DNA of 64,000 nucleotides from Paenibacillus_AB hodogayensis (GCF_039536325.1 NZ_BAAAYO010000015.1:42269-106268), one strand, 5' to 3'. Counted from the stretch's first letter, positions 35,401 to 46,300 are shown. Numbers and translations: made by a program. The notes: generated from the sequence alone by a model not told the origin.

Positions 35401-37680
35401 TCCTTCACCTTTTACCGGTAGTTCCATTAAGCTGTAATCGTTCACAGTATCAGAAACAGTTAGTAAATACGCTTGTTGCCCGCGATATCCCGTAGCGACT
35501 TCAGGATAGTATGGGTGACGAATCTCTTCACGCATATCAGAAAAAAATAAATCAGCATCGCCAAACTCAACATTATTAGATTGCAAAATATAGTTTATTA
35601 ACCCGCTTATTTGCCTAGCCTTAATAGCTTTTGCAGCCATCCTCATGGAATGCCATGGCGCAACAATAGTAGTAGGATTAGTCCCGTTTACTTGTACATT
35701 ACCTATCTTTAAGACAGGGTGCCACAAATCAATTCGATTCACGTCACCGCGAGCATATTCTTGAAGGCACTTAAGCAACTCATTATAAGCCTCACCCTGT
35801 TTTAGCAACGAATCAGCAGAGATTCCCACAGTTCTCCAATCCTCAATTGCTTTAGTATACAAGGCTTCAAAGTTTTCCCACTTGGTTTCAATTAGCTTGA
35901 GACCATCTAATGAAACTCTTCCTTCGGCTAATGCTTGTTTCAGATTTTTTTTAAATAACTTACTTATATCCTCAGACTTTGCGGAAGGACCAATTAATGA
36001 ACCACGGTCCTGCCCATATACTGCTTGTAATGTTCCTACATCGTTAAGTGATATACTTTGAAGTTTCCCCTTTTTGCTAATAGGATTCTTGGAAACAGTG
36101 GAATATGAAAACGGGCGCGCCGCGAGTCGTTTAAGATCATCTGACAATTCCATTCCTATAGAAGCTGGTTTCCCATGCCACACAAGTCGAATTGAGTTTT
36201 TCCGACGATTATTGGTCATGTCTGTATATATTAATTCGATGTCAAATACGATCTGAATGGCCGATCTAGCGGTTGAAGTATTCTTTTTGGGGTCTGTTTT
36301 GTTCGCGATTAACTCGTCAAATTCAAATAACTTTTGTGTTTCCCATTCAACAAGTCGATTTGTTAGTTTTTCAATCCCCCTGTAATTCATACAAAAATAC
36401 ATTCCGACATCTTCATTAAGCTCTAGCCATTTTTTCTTTCCATTTCCCCGTACAGTTCGAATCTTTAGGGACTTTACACCATTCACATTATCGCATTGAG
36501 CAAACACTCGCTGTAAGGCTTCTAATAAACCAACATAAAAATCATCACAATCAATTGGTTTTCCAAAAACAAATTTATCCCAGTCGGATTTTAATAACCG
36601 ATCTAACTCTAGATCTTGTCGGTGCCGTTCGTAGAAGTCTTTATCTTCATCATTTGCTGTCTTATCTTTTCTTTTTTCAAGGGCGGTCAAGTAACTTCTT
36701 TCTTCATTGGTTAACAAACCAGGGTATTCATCATCAAAAAAATCTATTGTTCTTATTGCCAAATGAGGTCGTAATTTTTTAACGTCCAAAAATAATAAGT
36801 AGATTTTGTCTCTTTCCCATTCAATATTGGCCAATTGTTTAGAAGCTGCCGTCCATCCCGCGGCAGCCTCAATAAAAGACTCAATTACAGGATGATGTTC
36901 TTGGGGAATTTGATCTCTTTTTACTAAATAATTTGAATTTAAATCCTCATTTTCGTACAATTGACGGTTAGGGTTTTGTTTAACTAAATAACACGCTCTT
37001 TTAGCGAATGCATCCTGAAACAACTTCTTCCATTTCAACTTCAAATTAAGGGCTTTTTCTGGAATGGCTTCAAAATATGAGGAATCCCTTGGAATCCGAA
37101 GAGCAGGCAATGCCCAGCCAAGGGCATTAATCAATGGGATACCTTCCTGAAGCATAATTTGCCGTGTTTGGATAACATAACTGCTAAATTGCTCTAAACT
37201 ACATTCATAAGCTTCTTGCAACCCAATTAGCGCCTGCTTCCAATGACCCTGTTGATCCGAGGATAATACTAAATCACGACATGCACATTGGACCCAGAGC
37301 TCAGGTACAGCTTTAAGGTCACCAGATCCTATTGTTGTTATATCACGTAAAGAAGTCCCTTGGTCATCGTTGGTATTTGCGACAATTAATGCCTCTTTTG
37401 AACAAGGGGCATGCCTCCAGTGAGTGGTTCGACGTTCTGTCATAATTTCATCCGGCAAACCAAAACCAGAGACCAGCGCTTTTGGCACTTTGATTTCTAC
37501 TTTGGAGTTTAATTGAACATCTTGTATTATGTGATGACAAATGGATGCAACTACCTCACCAGTTAATCGATCAAGAAGGAAGCGAGCTACTCCCTCTCCA
37601 TGTTCTGATGGATCATTTATAAGATGTCTTCTAAAATACTCCTTAGCTACATGACCAATGAGTTGAATTTCATCATTCAT
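32404..37680 (-). CDS. sspH: Phosphorothioate-dependent restriction protein SspH (DptH/DndH-like)
   Basis: A 1,758-aa protein, last gene of the sspFGH operon. Its C-terminal 230 residues form an FtsK/HerA-type motor ATPase: P-loop LIAGATGSGKSVLLQNLIL, Walker B PLLFLIHDEFAEW and AAQRPDANVLP. The long N-terminal part has no motif I can name. In the Dnd and Ssp systems this protein, with F and G, attacks DNA lacking phosphorothioate. ATG 37680 follows GGGGGGAATG and lies one base after the sspG stop; the frame extends upstream but inside sspG. Confidence 0.85.
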   Translation of the reverse strand: MNDEIQLIGHVAKEYFRRHLINDPSEHGEGVARFLLDRLTGEVVASICHHIIQDVQLNSKVEIKVPKALVSGFGLPDEIMTERRTTHWRHAPCSKEALIVANTNDDQGTSLRDITTIGSGDLKAVPELWVQCACRDLVLSSDQQGHWKQALIGLQEAYECSLEQFSSYVIQTRQIMLQEGIPLINALGWALPALRIPRDSSYFEAIPEKALNLKLKWKKLFQDAFAKRACYLVKQNPNRQLYENEDLNSNYLVKRDQIPQEHHPVIESFIEAAAGWTAASKQLANIEWERDKIYLLFLDVKKLRPHLAIRTIDFFDDEYPGLLTNEERSYLTALEKRKDKTANDEDKDFYERHRQDLELDRLLKSDWDKFVFGKPIDCDDFYVGLLEALQRVFAQCDNVNGVKSLKIRTVRGNGKKKWLELNEDVGMYFCMNYRGIEKLTNRLVEWETQKLFEFDELIANKTDPKKNTSTARSAIQIVFDIELIYTDMTNNRRKNSIRLVWHGKPASIGMELSDDLKRLAARPFSYSTVSKNPISKKGKLQSISLNDVGTLQAVYGQDRGSLIGPSAKSEDISKLFKKNLKQALAEGRVSLDGLKLIETKWENFEALYTKAIEDWRTVGISADSLLKQGEAYNELLKCLQEYARGDVNRIDLWHPVLKIGNVQVNGTNPTTIVAPWHSMRMAAKAIKARQISGLINYILQSNNVEFGDADLFFSDMREEIRHPYYPEVATGYRGQQAYLLTVSDTVNDYSLMELPVKGEGNDTNEDPREASSKVLSVVKKYLTLQPHEGTNLSVVLFNCDSTRLPETIVGSLSELHENEDEVRCQVILRHRDSEKLNELYMKMVENDENDPDSLVASEVSRDFMARLRVEVMADAAPILDTRDGKPADIVFLQDVISRQSKVVWLPQSVISKPDILQHSPSRWARRRFAAKDDLKSTVYLTCPSQPELGISYLAAIYSITNAIQSDNDMLYLPARQVTFQNEDIRGIFDEAHTLGEWVVNYDDLLDRRQLKNQGVKVIKYQHSRTQGPNLIVSSRSKLNLLQVLVKRRLESLNLGLEDQEVFDLTNRFIDEANGISGDIVLRAAKRGVFAGELIGVVLSKLLLQSEMNSSAIGWFFLDDYASWLGQKEEQIADILALCPMEKDGQAYLQVLVTEAKYIDIKSVAEAKKNSQKQLRDTVLRMHNAIFGNPGRLDRDLWLSRIGDMFNDGLEFTQNISLSVDQWRDGIRNGSIPIELKGYSHVFVSTSTDNQMDCEQIIITNVDNCYQEVYSRQFVKDLVLAFHRNEDLTKIREQVGDFRPWETSNAQLPAKRIKWTIDGEDEVDADNETNTVGVVSSIQQLDVVFTPAPSEELQPEQEVTIQESEQKITWASSEFSNWVLNHLSAEEGNAAADQWASQTVTVLKAALISYNLQAKVLDYRLTPNAAVIRLKGSDQLKIEDIEKKKSQLLTTHALDIINIQAQPGEIIVSIARPNRQTITLGDVWKFRRVQENPSEMNMSFVVGVKEVDGNILYLNLGGPFEGMEQHAPHTLIAGATGSGKSVLLQNLILDICATNSPLLAKIFLIDPKFGVDYQHLENLPHLTEGIIIDQQRAISVLEYLAEEMDRRYLLFREQRVNNLRDFNAKVSADEKLPLLFLIHDEFAEWMLIDTYKNSVSSIVQRLGVKARAAGIHLIFAAQRPDANVLPVQLRDNLGNRLILRVESVGTSEISLGEKGAEKLLGKGHLAARLQGEPGLIFGQVPFISNDEIAEVAEIIRLRS

Positions 37681-37681
37681 T

Positions 37682-39232
37682 TTACATTCCCCCCCGAGTT
37701 GCGAACGGGTTTTCAATATAAGCGCACGCATCTGAAAGTCTTTTTAATAATCCCATACTAGATAATCGCTGTTCTAATCTTAATGCATTTTCCGAAAATG
37801 CTACTTGATCAGCTCGGCCTGATTCAATATATAACTTTGCTTGCTTATCGCCAATAATGAATCCATATTTCCGATATAGTTCCTCCAGAAAATCTTGAAA
37901 CTCCATTCGATTAGGAACGATACATAACACAAGCGATTTAAGCAGCAAGTCATGTGGGGCGTATCGGTTTCTCCGACTTCCTCTTCGTGATGCTAAACCG
38001 ATCTCTTTGCTCCACACATTATGAAACTTATTCAAATGTTGATTATGACGATTAATCGCATTCTCGACTAGAGCATTAAGAAGTTCTTCCGCAGTTTCAA
38101 TATGATCAAATTCATCTTCTTTACTTTTTTTCGGCCATGAAAAATGCTCTTGCAGTACTTTTCGGTATTCCAATGGTTCATTTGAGTTAATTGCTCTTAA
38201 CCATTCATCCGTTTGAGTAACACTATTTATGTATCGCTCTACTGCAGCTCGTGATAACAAATTATTTTCGATAAAAGAATCAGCCGATATCTCCCTAACA
38301 GCAGTTTTTTTAGGCGATACAATTTCAAGAACAAAGGTGGTTTTTTGATTATCTTCTATGACTTCTTTTGCGCGATTCAAGCTATATATAATCATATGAA
38401 TCCCCATAATATTAATGAGGTGAGGAATAACGTCATAGTTTGGAATGTTACATTTGAATAATTGAATCCAATCCTCCGCTAAATCCTGGTATTCTGTTAG
38501 GTATGAATATGGAAGATAGGCACCATCCCTTTTTATCGATGTCGAATGTTCCAAGTCTGATTTTGGTTGAAGGGCTTCTACCAATCTGTTGTACTTTGTT
38601 TCGCTTTGCAGTACTCGTTGCTGAAAGAATGGCAGAAGTTCAGCACCTTTTGTACTCCGAGTCAACATCAAATACAACAACTCTCCAGTACGTGCAAAAA
38701 ACCTTCTATCTTGGGAGATATTATTGTTATCTTTAACATTTAAATCTTCATAGAGGCAGCTTGGCCCAAATGGGAATAGGAAGAGAGAGCTCCACCGTTT
38801 ATTATTTTCGCCTTCTATCGTTGAAGATGATAAAAAATCTGCAACATCCTTAAAATCTTCAAATGTGGAGAAGCGACTTTGCAGATAAGAATAGTCTGGT
38901 TCCTTTAATCCCGCACTATCAGACATTACTTCTTTCCAAGCTTCCCATTTTGCATGATCATCATTTTTATATTGCCGATTAATAACGGCCATTTGAGGGT
39001 TATTAAATAGAATATTTCTTAGATGTAATCGCCATTGAGGAGAGTACGATAAAGAATTAGGTGTTGTTTCCTCAAATGCTCGTTGCGCATGTATTTCAGC
39101 ATTTAATACATTTAAGAATTCCATAAAACAAAGCCATGGGCTTTGTTCATCATAGAGCCTATGTCCCCAGATAGCTTCATCTACCCACATATCAGAGTCT
39201 ATTTTTTTGGGACGCGGTAAGACCGTTCGCAT
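37682..39232 (-). CDS. sspG: Phosphorothioate-dependent restriction protein SspG (DptG/DndG-like)
   Basis: A 516-aa protein starting MRTVLPRPKKIDSDMWVDEAIWGHRLYDEQSPW, which matches DptG proteins in length, opening sequence and position. No catalytic motif is visible. Its ATG overlaps the sspF stop (TAATG), so translation is coupled. Known family role: essential partner of the F and H ATPases in restriction. Confidence 0.82.
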   Translation of the reverse strand: MRTVLPRPKKIDSDMWVDEAIWGHRLYDEQSPWLCFMEFLNVLNAEIHAQRAFEETTPNSLSYSPQWRLHLRNILFNNPQMAVINRQYKNDDHAKWEAWKEVMSDSAGLKEPDYSYLQSRFSTFEDFKDVADFLSSSTIEGENNKRWSSLFLFPFGPSCLYEDLNVKDNNNISQDRRFFARTGELLYLMLTRSTKGAELLPFFQQRVLQSETKYNRLVEALQPKSDLEHSTSIKRDGAYLPYSYLTEYQDLAEDWIQLFKCNIPNYDVIPHLINIMGIHMIIYSLNRAKEVIEDNQKTTFVLEIVSPKKTAVREISADSFIENNLLSRAAVERYINSVTQTDEWLRAINSNEPLEYRKVLQEHFSWPKKSKEDEFDHIETAEELLNALVENAINRHNQHLNKFHNVWSKEIGLASRRGSRRNRYAPHDLLLKSLVLCIVPNRMEFQDFLEELYRKYGFIIGDKQAKLYIESGRADQVAFSENALRLEQRLSSMGLLKRLSDACAYIENPFATRGGM

Positions 39233-41070
39233 TAATTTAGTACCTCCACTGTCTTTTTATCCAACACTCCGTCAGAGTTTATCACAAGTATATAAAAAGA
39301 CAGAGCATCTTCTAGATAATCATCTTCCTGATATTCCTTATTCCTCTTCGCCTGTGCATTCATTAATCGACTTTTAAACGCCAAGATATCTTCATAACAC
39401 TCACGCGAAAAACTGCCTGGCAAGGCACCTTCGGCTACCCGGGATAAAAATTCATAACGTATGAGTTGTAAATGAAGTTTGACTACCGGTACTGTTGGAC
39501 TTGTAGACAGACTAACCTCGAGGTTTATTCTGCCGAGATCATCGCCTTTAATTTGAACACTTTCTCCTCGATCACGTGCAACAGAAATGTTTCCTTCAAA
39601 TATCTTACTCACTCTTGATTGCGAGTTACTACCAGAAGTGGCTAATATTAGTTTATCTGTTGTTTTAGTTAATAAGCCTGTAGATATACGGTTAAGACCT
39701 TTCACTATACGAGATAGAATCTGCGGGTGCGGCCTGCCACCTTGCTCAATTATTCGATACACTTTCGATAAGAATTCGCCTGCATAGTGAAATGTCGTCA
39801 ATTCCCAAAGTCTGAGATCTTCTGCTTTCTCTTCAGGTATGCTAAAGAATAATCGTTGTCTTTGGGCCCGCACTAGATCCAAAAAGGACGCGCCGCCATC
39901 TTCAGATATTCCTTCAAGGTATTTCCTTTGTTCCGCTCGAAATGCATGATCGGCCCCATAATAATTATCTGAAAGCACAAGTGATTGATATAAATGATTT
40001 AGTTCTGGGTCATCTTCCCCAAATATTAATATGCTATCAACCCTATTGCTGGTCTCACTACCGACCCCGAAGCGACCTAAAGTATTGAATATGTCTCTAG
40101 TCTCTTTCCGATGCTCGGGGAGATTTTCACCAAACACATTGCGATAGATACTTGCCTTCGACGTTGACCGTGCTTCCAATATATTGGGAATATCCCGACA
40201 TCTTAACAACCTATCCTTGGCATCCGGATGACCAAGGATCATATTTGATACAAGCAACAATAACTGTCGTATTGGTAAGTGTATTCCGTTGATCTCACAG
40301 AGTTCTAATAGGTTTCCTAGTCTTTGCCTAAGAGTTTCATTGCCATCATGACCTTCTAATCTCTTCTTATTTTCCCATATTGGGCATCGTAATTCGGCAT
40401 CCACATTATCCCGATATATACACTGATCGCAGGAAGCCCATCCTTCATGGGTTGTTATAGCTTCTATGACCCGCGGCAACGCCCATGCAGCACTTATACG
40501 ACTTAGATTAATCATAGTCAATGAATAACCCGAATGTTCTCGCAGGTCTGATACTAGCATTTCCTCAATGTCCTCATATACCCCTGTAGCAACATCATTT
40601 ACTTCTACAAATTTCAATGCTTCCATTAATTGTCCATCATTTGCTGCAATAAGAAAGATAGAATTATTCTGCAATCCTTTAATCGTTCTAATAAAAATAA
40701 ATAGTATATGCCTTTTTTCTTCATCTGATAGTTCACTTAAATCTTTTATCACATACAGTGTTCGTCCATTATCTATTGATATTTCTTTTATGTTACCGGA
40801 TTTTTCCCACTGGTCAAATGTACCATTTAGCTGGAACCACACTTCACGACAATGATATGTTTTTCCATCACCGGCAGTACCCGTCAAAATAACCGATCTA
40901 GGATTCTCGGTTTTAAAGTTCTCGATTAACGCATTTAAATATTGCGCTTCAATTTGAATCGGGCGAATTCCCTTTTGTTTGACGTAGCGCTGGATCGTCT
41001 CATCGTACATATTGTCATTTTGAGGTATTGGTCCATATTTTCGAAGAAAATTAATCCACACCGTATTCAT
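39232..41070 (-). CDS. sspF: Phosphorothioate-dependent restriction ATPase SspF (DptF/DndF-like)
   Basis: A 612-aa ATPase. P-loop LTGTAGDGKTYHC is at residues 62-74 and a Walker B-like ILFIFIRTI/IFLIAAND region near residues 110-135. A Cys cluster (CDQCIYR...LRCPIW) may bind zinc. ATG 41070 follows TTGGAGGAAG; the frame opens at 41115 but without a site. First gene of the FGH operon, downstream of sspA with its own 160-base leader. Unrelated to the spore gene sspF at 7427. Confidence 0.84.
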   Translation of the reverse strand: MNTVWINFLRKYGPIPQNDNMYDETIQRYVKQKGIRPIQIEAQYLNALIENFKTENPRSVILTGTAGDGKTYHCREVWFQLNGTFDQWEKSGNIKEISIDNGRTLYVIKDLSELSDEEKRHILFIFIRTIKGLQNNSIFLIAANDGQLMEALKFVEVNDVATGVYEDIEEMLVSDLREHSGYSLTMINLSRISAAWALPRVIEAITTHEGWASCDQCIYRDNVDAELRCPIWENKKRLEGHDGNETLRQRLGNLLELCEINGIHLPIRQLLLLVSNMILGHPDAKDRLLRCRDIPNILEARSTSKASIYRNVFGENLPEHRKETRDIFNTLGRFGVGSETSNRVDSILIFGEDDPELNHLYQSLVLSDNYYGADHAFRAEQRKYLEGISEDGGASFLDLVRAQRQRLFFSIPEEKAEDLRLWELTTFHYAGEFLSKVYRIIEQGGRPHPQILSRIVKGLNRISTGLLTKTTDKLILATSGSNSQSRVSKIFEGNISVARDRGESVQIKGDDLGRINLEVSLSTSPTVPVVKLHLQLIRYEFLSRVAEGALPGSFSRECYEDILAFKSRLMNAQAKRNKEYQEDDYLEDALSFYILVINSDGVLDKKTVEVLN

Positions 41071-41177
41071 ATTTCTTCCTCCAACATCATTTTCTATCTT
41101 CCCGCACAACATCAAGTCATTAATTAACCATTTCTACTCTAACCAATAAAATCCTCTATTTTCCATAGCACCAATCA

Positions 41178-41224
41178 ACAAAAAACCCTAGAAAGGGCCT
41201 GAAATATCACCTTTTCTAGGGTCT
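41178..41224 (-). terminator. Terminator after sspA
   Basis: AAGACCCTAGAAA and TTTCTAGGGTTTTTT arms on the minus strand. It separates sspA from sspFGH, so sspF needs its own promoter or read-through. Confidence 0.82.
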
Positions 41225-41230
41225 TAAGAC

Positions 41231-42394
41231 TCATTTTAAATTGCGAATATCGTTAATGTTTAAAATAAGGATCTTTGATACGATCTCGATTTCTTGTTCA
41301 GTATTAAAGCGGCCAATTGTTAAACGAATTGTTTGTTCCGCTTCCTCTTTAGTCATACCCATACTTAAGAGTACCGGACTAGGCAGGTTTGTAGCAGTAT
41401 TACAAGCTGATCCTGCACTGAACGCTATATTCCTCGACCTTAGCATTAAATCCTGTGCATTTACCCCGCTAATTGTAATATTTAAGTGAGAGGGCAGCAA
41501 TGGAGCCCCCATTCCATTCCACCTAATATCTCCAACACGTTCTAAAACCGAGAATAAACTATTGCGGAGTTCATTAACCCTGCTTGTCATTATATCATGT
41601 TCTTCAATGCAAAGCCTAAGTGCTGTGGTCATTCCAACCAAACCTGCAACATTCTCTGTTCCGGGTCTAACTCCTTTTTCTTGTCCCCCACCATATATTA
41701 ACTGAGCAACCTTCATCCGTGGTGAGACATATAGTGCCCCTATCCCTTTGGGTCCATAGAATTTATGTGCCGTAAACGTTGCAAAATCTATCCCTAAATA
41801 GTCTATATTGATTTTAATCTTTCCTATCGCCTGAGTGATATCAGAGACACATACTGCACCAACCTGATGACAGGCTTCAGAAATTCTACGTATGTCTTGA
41901 ATAACTCCTGTCTCACTATTTGCAAGTTGTACAATAACCGCCCCTACTGAATGATCTAGTTCACTAAACAACCAATCCATATCAATAATCCCGGTTGGAG
42001 TGACCGGAATCCATATAACTTCAATATTCAAATGTTCCCCATAGTATTGAACACTGTTAATGATTGACTTGTGTTCTGTAGACAAACATAACACCTTTCT
42101 TCGACGTAGCTGCTCTTTCGTAAATTTAAAAGCAGATAATATTGCCAAATTATTGCTTTCGGTAGAACCGCTAGTACAAATTATTGTGCCTGAGCCATGT
42201 AAATTTTCGTTAATCTCACATCGACAATCTTCTATTACCTGTTTTGCTAATTGACCTAGTATATGTGGGCTTGATGGATTTCCGAAATTATTGAACCAAT
42301 ACGGGTGCATTGCATCAATTACTCTCGGATCACAAGGAGTGGTTGCTGCATTATCCAAATAAACAATACCATTTATAAAAGAAATAGAATCCAA
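41231..42394 (-). CDS. sspA: Cysteine desulfurase of the phosphorothioation system (SspA/DndA)
   Basis: A 387-aa PLP enzyme that passes sulfur from cysteine to the modification machinery. VYLDNAATTPCDPRV at the N-terminus, the PLP Lys in TFTAHKFYGPKGIGALYV (about residue 205), and the reactive Cys in FSAGSACNTATNLPSPVL (about residue 333) are present. The start is TTG 42394 after AAGGTGGAG. It is divergent from sspBCD with a 67-base gap. IscS-type housekeeping desulfurases look similar; the context decides the assignment. Confidence 0.9.
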   Translation of the reverse strand: MDSISFINGIVYLDNAATTPCDPRVIDAMHPYWFNNFGNPSSPHILGQLAKQVIEDCRCEINENLHGSGTIICTSGSTESNNLAILSAFKFTKEQLRRRKVLCLSTEHKSIINSVQYYGEHLNIEVIWIPVTPTGIIDMDWLFSELDHSVGAVIVQLANSETGVIQDIRRISEACHQVGAVCVSDITQAIGKIKINIDYLGIDFATFTAHKFYGPKGIGALYVSPRMKVAQLIYGGGQEKGVRPGTENVAGLVGMTTALRLCIEEHDIMTSRVNELRNSLFSVLERVGDIRWNGMGAPLLPSHLNITISGVNAQDLMLRSRNIAFSAGSACNTATNLPSPVLLSMGMTKEEAEQTIRLTIGRFNTEQEIEIVSKILILNINDIRNLK

Positions 42395-42423
42395 TCTTCA
42401 TCTCCACCTTGTAAATGTGTTAA

Positions 42424-42443
42424 ACTGGACTTACTTATCCAGT
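42424..42443. promoter_or_regulatory. Palindromic operator in the sspA/sspB divergent promoter
   Basis: ACTGGA and TCCAGT separated by eight bases, ending within a TATAAC -10-like element (42443-42448) for sspB. A dyad here could control both divergent units. Binding protein unknown. Confidence 0.55.
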
Positions 42444-42461
42444 ATAACATGAGGTGCTATT

Positions 42462-43364
42462 ATGGCGATACATTCCCATCCTATTCTCCCTTCATATGGG
42501 TTCACAGGACACGAAACATTTCCGTTTCGTCTTGGTTGGTTACACAAAGGTGTAATGGCTGTTAAAGATGACCCCCAAATTTTTTCCAAAGATGAAGCCA
42601 TTGTTATTCTCGGCGTAGGCAAAAATATGGTCCGTTCTATACGTCATTGGTGTCTTACACTTGGTCTGATTACCGATATTGGACGAGGCGTGTACCAAAC
42701 CACCCCATTAGGCGAACTAGTATTCGCATCAAATGGTGCTGATCCTTATCTCGAAGATATCGGAACGCTCTGGTGGCTCCACTGGAAATTATCCGGAAAT
42801 TATGAGCGTTGTACGACTTGGTATTATGTTATGAACTATATAAATCGTCCGGAGTTTTCTAAAACCGCTTTAAAGGACGAACTGAAAAAAGCTGTTGCCG
42901 AAAGTGGCGGCCGCGCACAATCAGATCGTACACTTGAGAGTGATATTGAATGCTTTGTAAGAACCTATACATCTCCCAAAAGAGGCATTTCCGAAGAATC
43001 ACTCGAATGCCCCTTGGTAGAGTTAAACATTCTTAAGGAAAATGATAAATACATTCGCTTAAATCGAGGAGAAAAAAATACGATTCCCGACTTTATTTTT
43101 TTGGCAGCATTAGTTGAATTCTTTGAAAAAACAAACACTGGGGCAAAGACTTTATTGGCGGAGCGAATACTCCACAATGAGGGATCTCCTGGACGTATCT
43201 TTCTACTTGATGACAATAGTTGTATCAGACGTCTTGAGCGTCTAGGAGACTTAACAAAGGGTAAAATTGTGTATGATGCCACTGCTGGGATGCGACAAGT
43301 ATTATTTCATTCTGTTCCCACTTCTTTAGAAATACTTTCAGCTTATTATCAAAGGGGCCAATAA
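42462..43364 (+). CDS. sspB: DNA phosphorothioation protein SspB (DUF4007 family)
   Basis: A 300-aa protein with the DUF4007 opening GFTGHETFPFRLGWLHKG and the later VGKNMVRSIRHWCLTLGLI (winged-helix-like). In the Ssp system SspB nicks DNA to let sulfur enter one strand. ATG 42462 follows GAGGTG. Its stop overlaps the sspC ATG (TAATG). Presence of DUF4007 rather than DndD/DndE indicates the single-strand Ssp type of modification. Confidence 0.86.
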   Translation: MAIHSHPILPSYGFTGHETFPFRLGWLHKGVMAVKDDPQIFSKDEAIVILGVGKNMVRSIRHWCLTLGLITDIGRGVYQTTPLGELVFASNGADPYLEDIGTLWWLHWKLSGNYERCTTWYYVMNYINRPEFSKTALKDELKKAVAESGGRAQSDRTLESDIECFVRTYTSPKRGISEESLECPLVELNILKENDKYIRLNRGEKNTIPDFIFLAALVEFFEKTNTGAKTLLAERILHNEGSPGRIFLLDDNSCIRRLERLGDLTKGKIVYDATAGMRQVLFHSVPTSLEILSAYYQRGQ

Positions 43365-46300
43365 TGATGAAGTACCGCGATGTTTTTCTACAACAGCATA
43401 ATTTTTTAAGGTCAACACGCCTTGATCTAGATAAAGCTGATTCGTCCACCAACTTTGTTGCAACCCCATTGTTTGCACATGTTTTAGATCGAGTCATTAC
43501 TGGATTATGTTCAAATGGCCCTCGAGCTATTAGTGTTACTGGTCCATTTGGTACAGGAAAGTCTACTACAATATTCAAACTCTTGCAGCTCCTTGAATCT
43601 GGGGACGATAAGCAATTCAAAGAACTGGGTCGTGCTTACCCTGAACTAGAGCCAATTTCAAGCTTGCCACAGATCATTCCAATTCCCGTTTATGGAACCT
43701 CTAGTGCTATTGCTCCAAATATTAAAGCGGCAATATCACGGATTGCTGAATCTCTTAATGATCTCGAGTTAATGAATGAAACAGAAAAAGTCGATTCAAG
43801 TGATTTGAATGCAATCATTAAGCTGATAGAAATCGTTAGAACAAAACACCCTAGTAAACATCTAATTTTGGTGATTGATGAGCTTGGAAAACATCTTGAA
43901 TATGCCGCTAGTCACCCTGAAGATAATGATGTCTATCTACTCCAATTAATCGCGGAGTATGCTGACCGTTCAACTACACCAAAGATGACTGTAATTACAA
44001 TTCTTCATCAAGCTTTTGAAAACTATGGGAATCGACTTCTCCGCACTCAACGTGAGGAATTCGCCAAAATTCAGGGACGTTTCGAGGATATTGCTTTTCA
44101 ATTACCTGTTGAAGATACCTTAAAAATAATGGGCGCTTCTATTTCGAGTACCTGCATAAACTCTGATGCAATTGAATCTGTTCGGAACCTAGCAGAACGC
44201 ATAGGCCAAGAACTATTTAATTTGGGGGCAGTCCCCATAAATCTTAGTCAAGTCGATTATATATCATTATGTCGCGAGTGTGCTCCTCTTCATCCTTTAA
44301 CTGCATTATTGATTGGACCACTTTTTCGACACTTCGCACAAAATGAGCGATCGCTTTTCAGTATGTTAGGCAGTAATGAGCCTTGTGGTTTCCAGCGTTT
44401 TTTGAACGAAACTGAAATAAATACAGAAGCTCCAAAGCTTTATGGTTTGTCTGAACTCTATGAGTACATTGCTACGTCTCTTGGATCATCTATCTACCAT
44501 TCGTCATTCAGTCGTCGCTGGTCAATCATTGAAACTGCACTCGGAAGAGTTCCTGACAATAACGATTCAACCCATAATCTTGTGAAGTCAATTGGCCTAA
44601 TTTCAGCTATCCCGATAAGGCAACTTGTTGCATCAAAATATGTATTAGAACTCAGCCAAGGAACACAAATTGATGAGTCTATTCAATTACTTACCAATCG
44701 GTCAATTGTTGTTCATCGGCGTTACTCAAACAGTTATCGACTCTGGGATGGAAGCGATATTGATATTGAATCATTAATCGAGGACGCTCGGCGTTCAATA
44801 GGCGTTCCTTCATTTATAGAAAGCTTGGCCCGGCTAGTACCACCTAGACCAATCACTGCTCGTAAGCATTCAATGCAAACAGGAGCATTAAGATGGTTTG
44901 ACATGACATACATTACAGCTGAGCAAATACATCTCATAAAAGCTGATTCAAAACCCTTGAATGGCGATGGCCGCGTATATGTTGTGATTAGTTCAATTGA
45001 TGAAAGACTTCCTTCCGAGATAGATAATTTGGAACCTTGGCAAATGGTATTATGGACAGTTCTGCCACCAACACTATTTGAGGCTGTTACTGAGTTATAT
45101 TATGTAAGATGGGTAAAGGAAAACACACCCGCATTGCGCGATGACGAAGTAGCGAGGCGCGAAATAACGGAACGGGAATATGATCTAGAACTTCTCATTG
45201 AAAGAACAGTAGATGGAGCTATTCTACGACCTGAGGGAGTAGTTACCGTATTTACGCACAGTGGTGCTCCTTTGAAACTTGAAGGTAAACAGTTAAACTC
45301 ACTCGTTTCTGAACTTTGCGACAGACTTTATCCAAAAGCTCCGAGGGTTATCAATGAGTTTGTAAACCGGAATGTTCTATCTACGGCTGCAACCGCGGCG
45401 CGCAATGATGTATTGAAACGCATAATTACAAACACAAACGAAAAGGATCTCGGAATAATAGGATCTCCCCCACAGTTGCCGATTTATCTATCAACTCTCC
45501 AAAAAACTGGCTTGCATCGAGAGGTTGAGGGTAAATGGGAACTCTACGCACCGGGTAGAGAGTCTACTTGGTTCGATAGTTGGAGCTATTTGGAGAGTAA
45601 GACAAAAGAAACATACTGTCCCGTTTCAGATCTATGGAGCGGACTCTCATTGCCTCCATATGGAGTTCGTAGAGGCTTGTTACCTCTTCTAACGGTCGCT
45701 TACATGTACGTAAATAGAAATCGTGTAAGCATAATGGAAAATGACGCCTTTGTTCCCGAGTTGTCTACTGCAGTGATTGAACGTTTACTCCGTAACCCGG
45801 AACAATATAAAATTCGGCTATCTGAAATAAGTGGGAACAATAAAGCATTCATTGAAATAATGGTTCAGCAAGGCGCGTTATCTGAATTTGACGGTACCAC
45901 AGATCTTTTAAGTCTGGTTAGACCTTTAATAGCCTTCGCTAACCGTTTACCGGAGTATACGAGAAATACAAAGTTACTAAGTGAAAAAACAATAAAGTTA
46001 CGGCAAGCACTTATGACTGCTAAAGAACCCGCAGAATTATTGTTTTATAGCTTACCATCTGCAGTTGGTTTTGAATCAATTGATACTACCAATCGATCAT
46101 CATTACCTGAGATCGTAACACAAATAGTTGACTCGATTCGAGAACTTGCCGACTGTTATCCTAAGTTATTGTCACAAATTCAAGCTATAATATTTGAAAC
46201 TTTCGGATACTATGATACCCCTGCTGATGCAGCCTTAGATAAAGTACGCAAACGTGCTACCATTATACAGAATCTGATTAGAGACTTAGACTTTAAGGCA

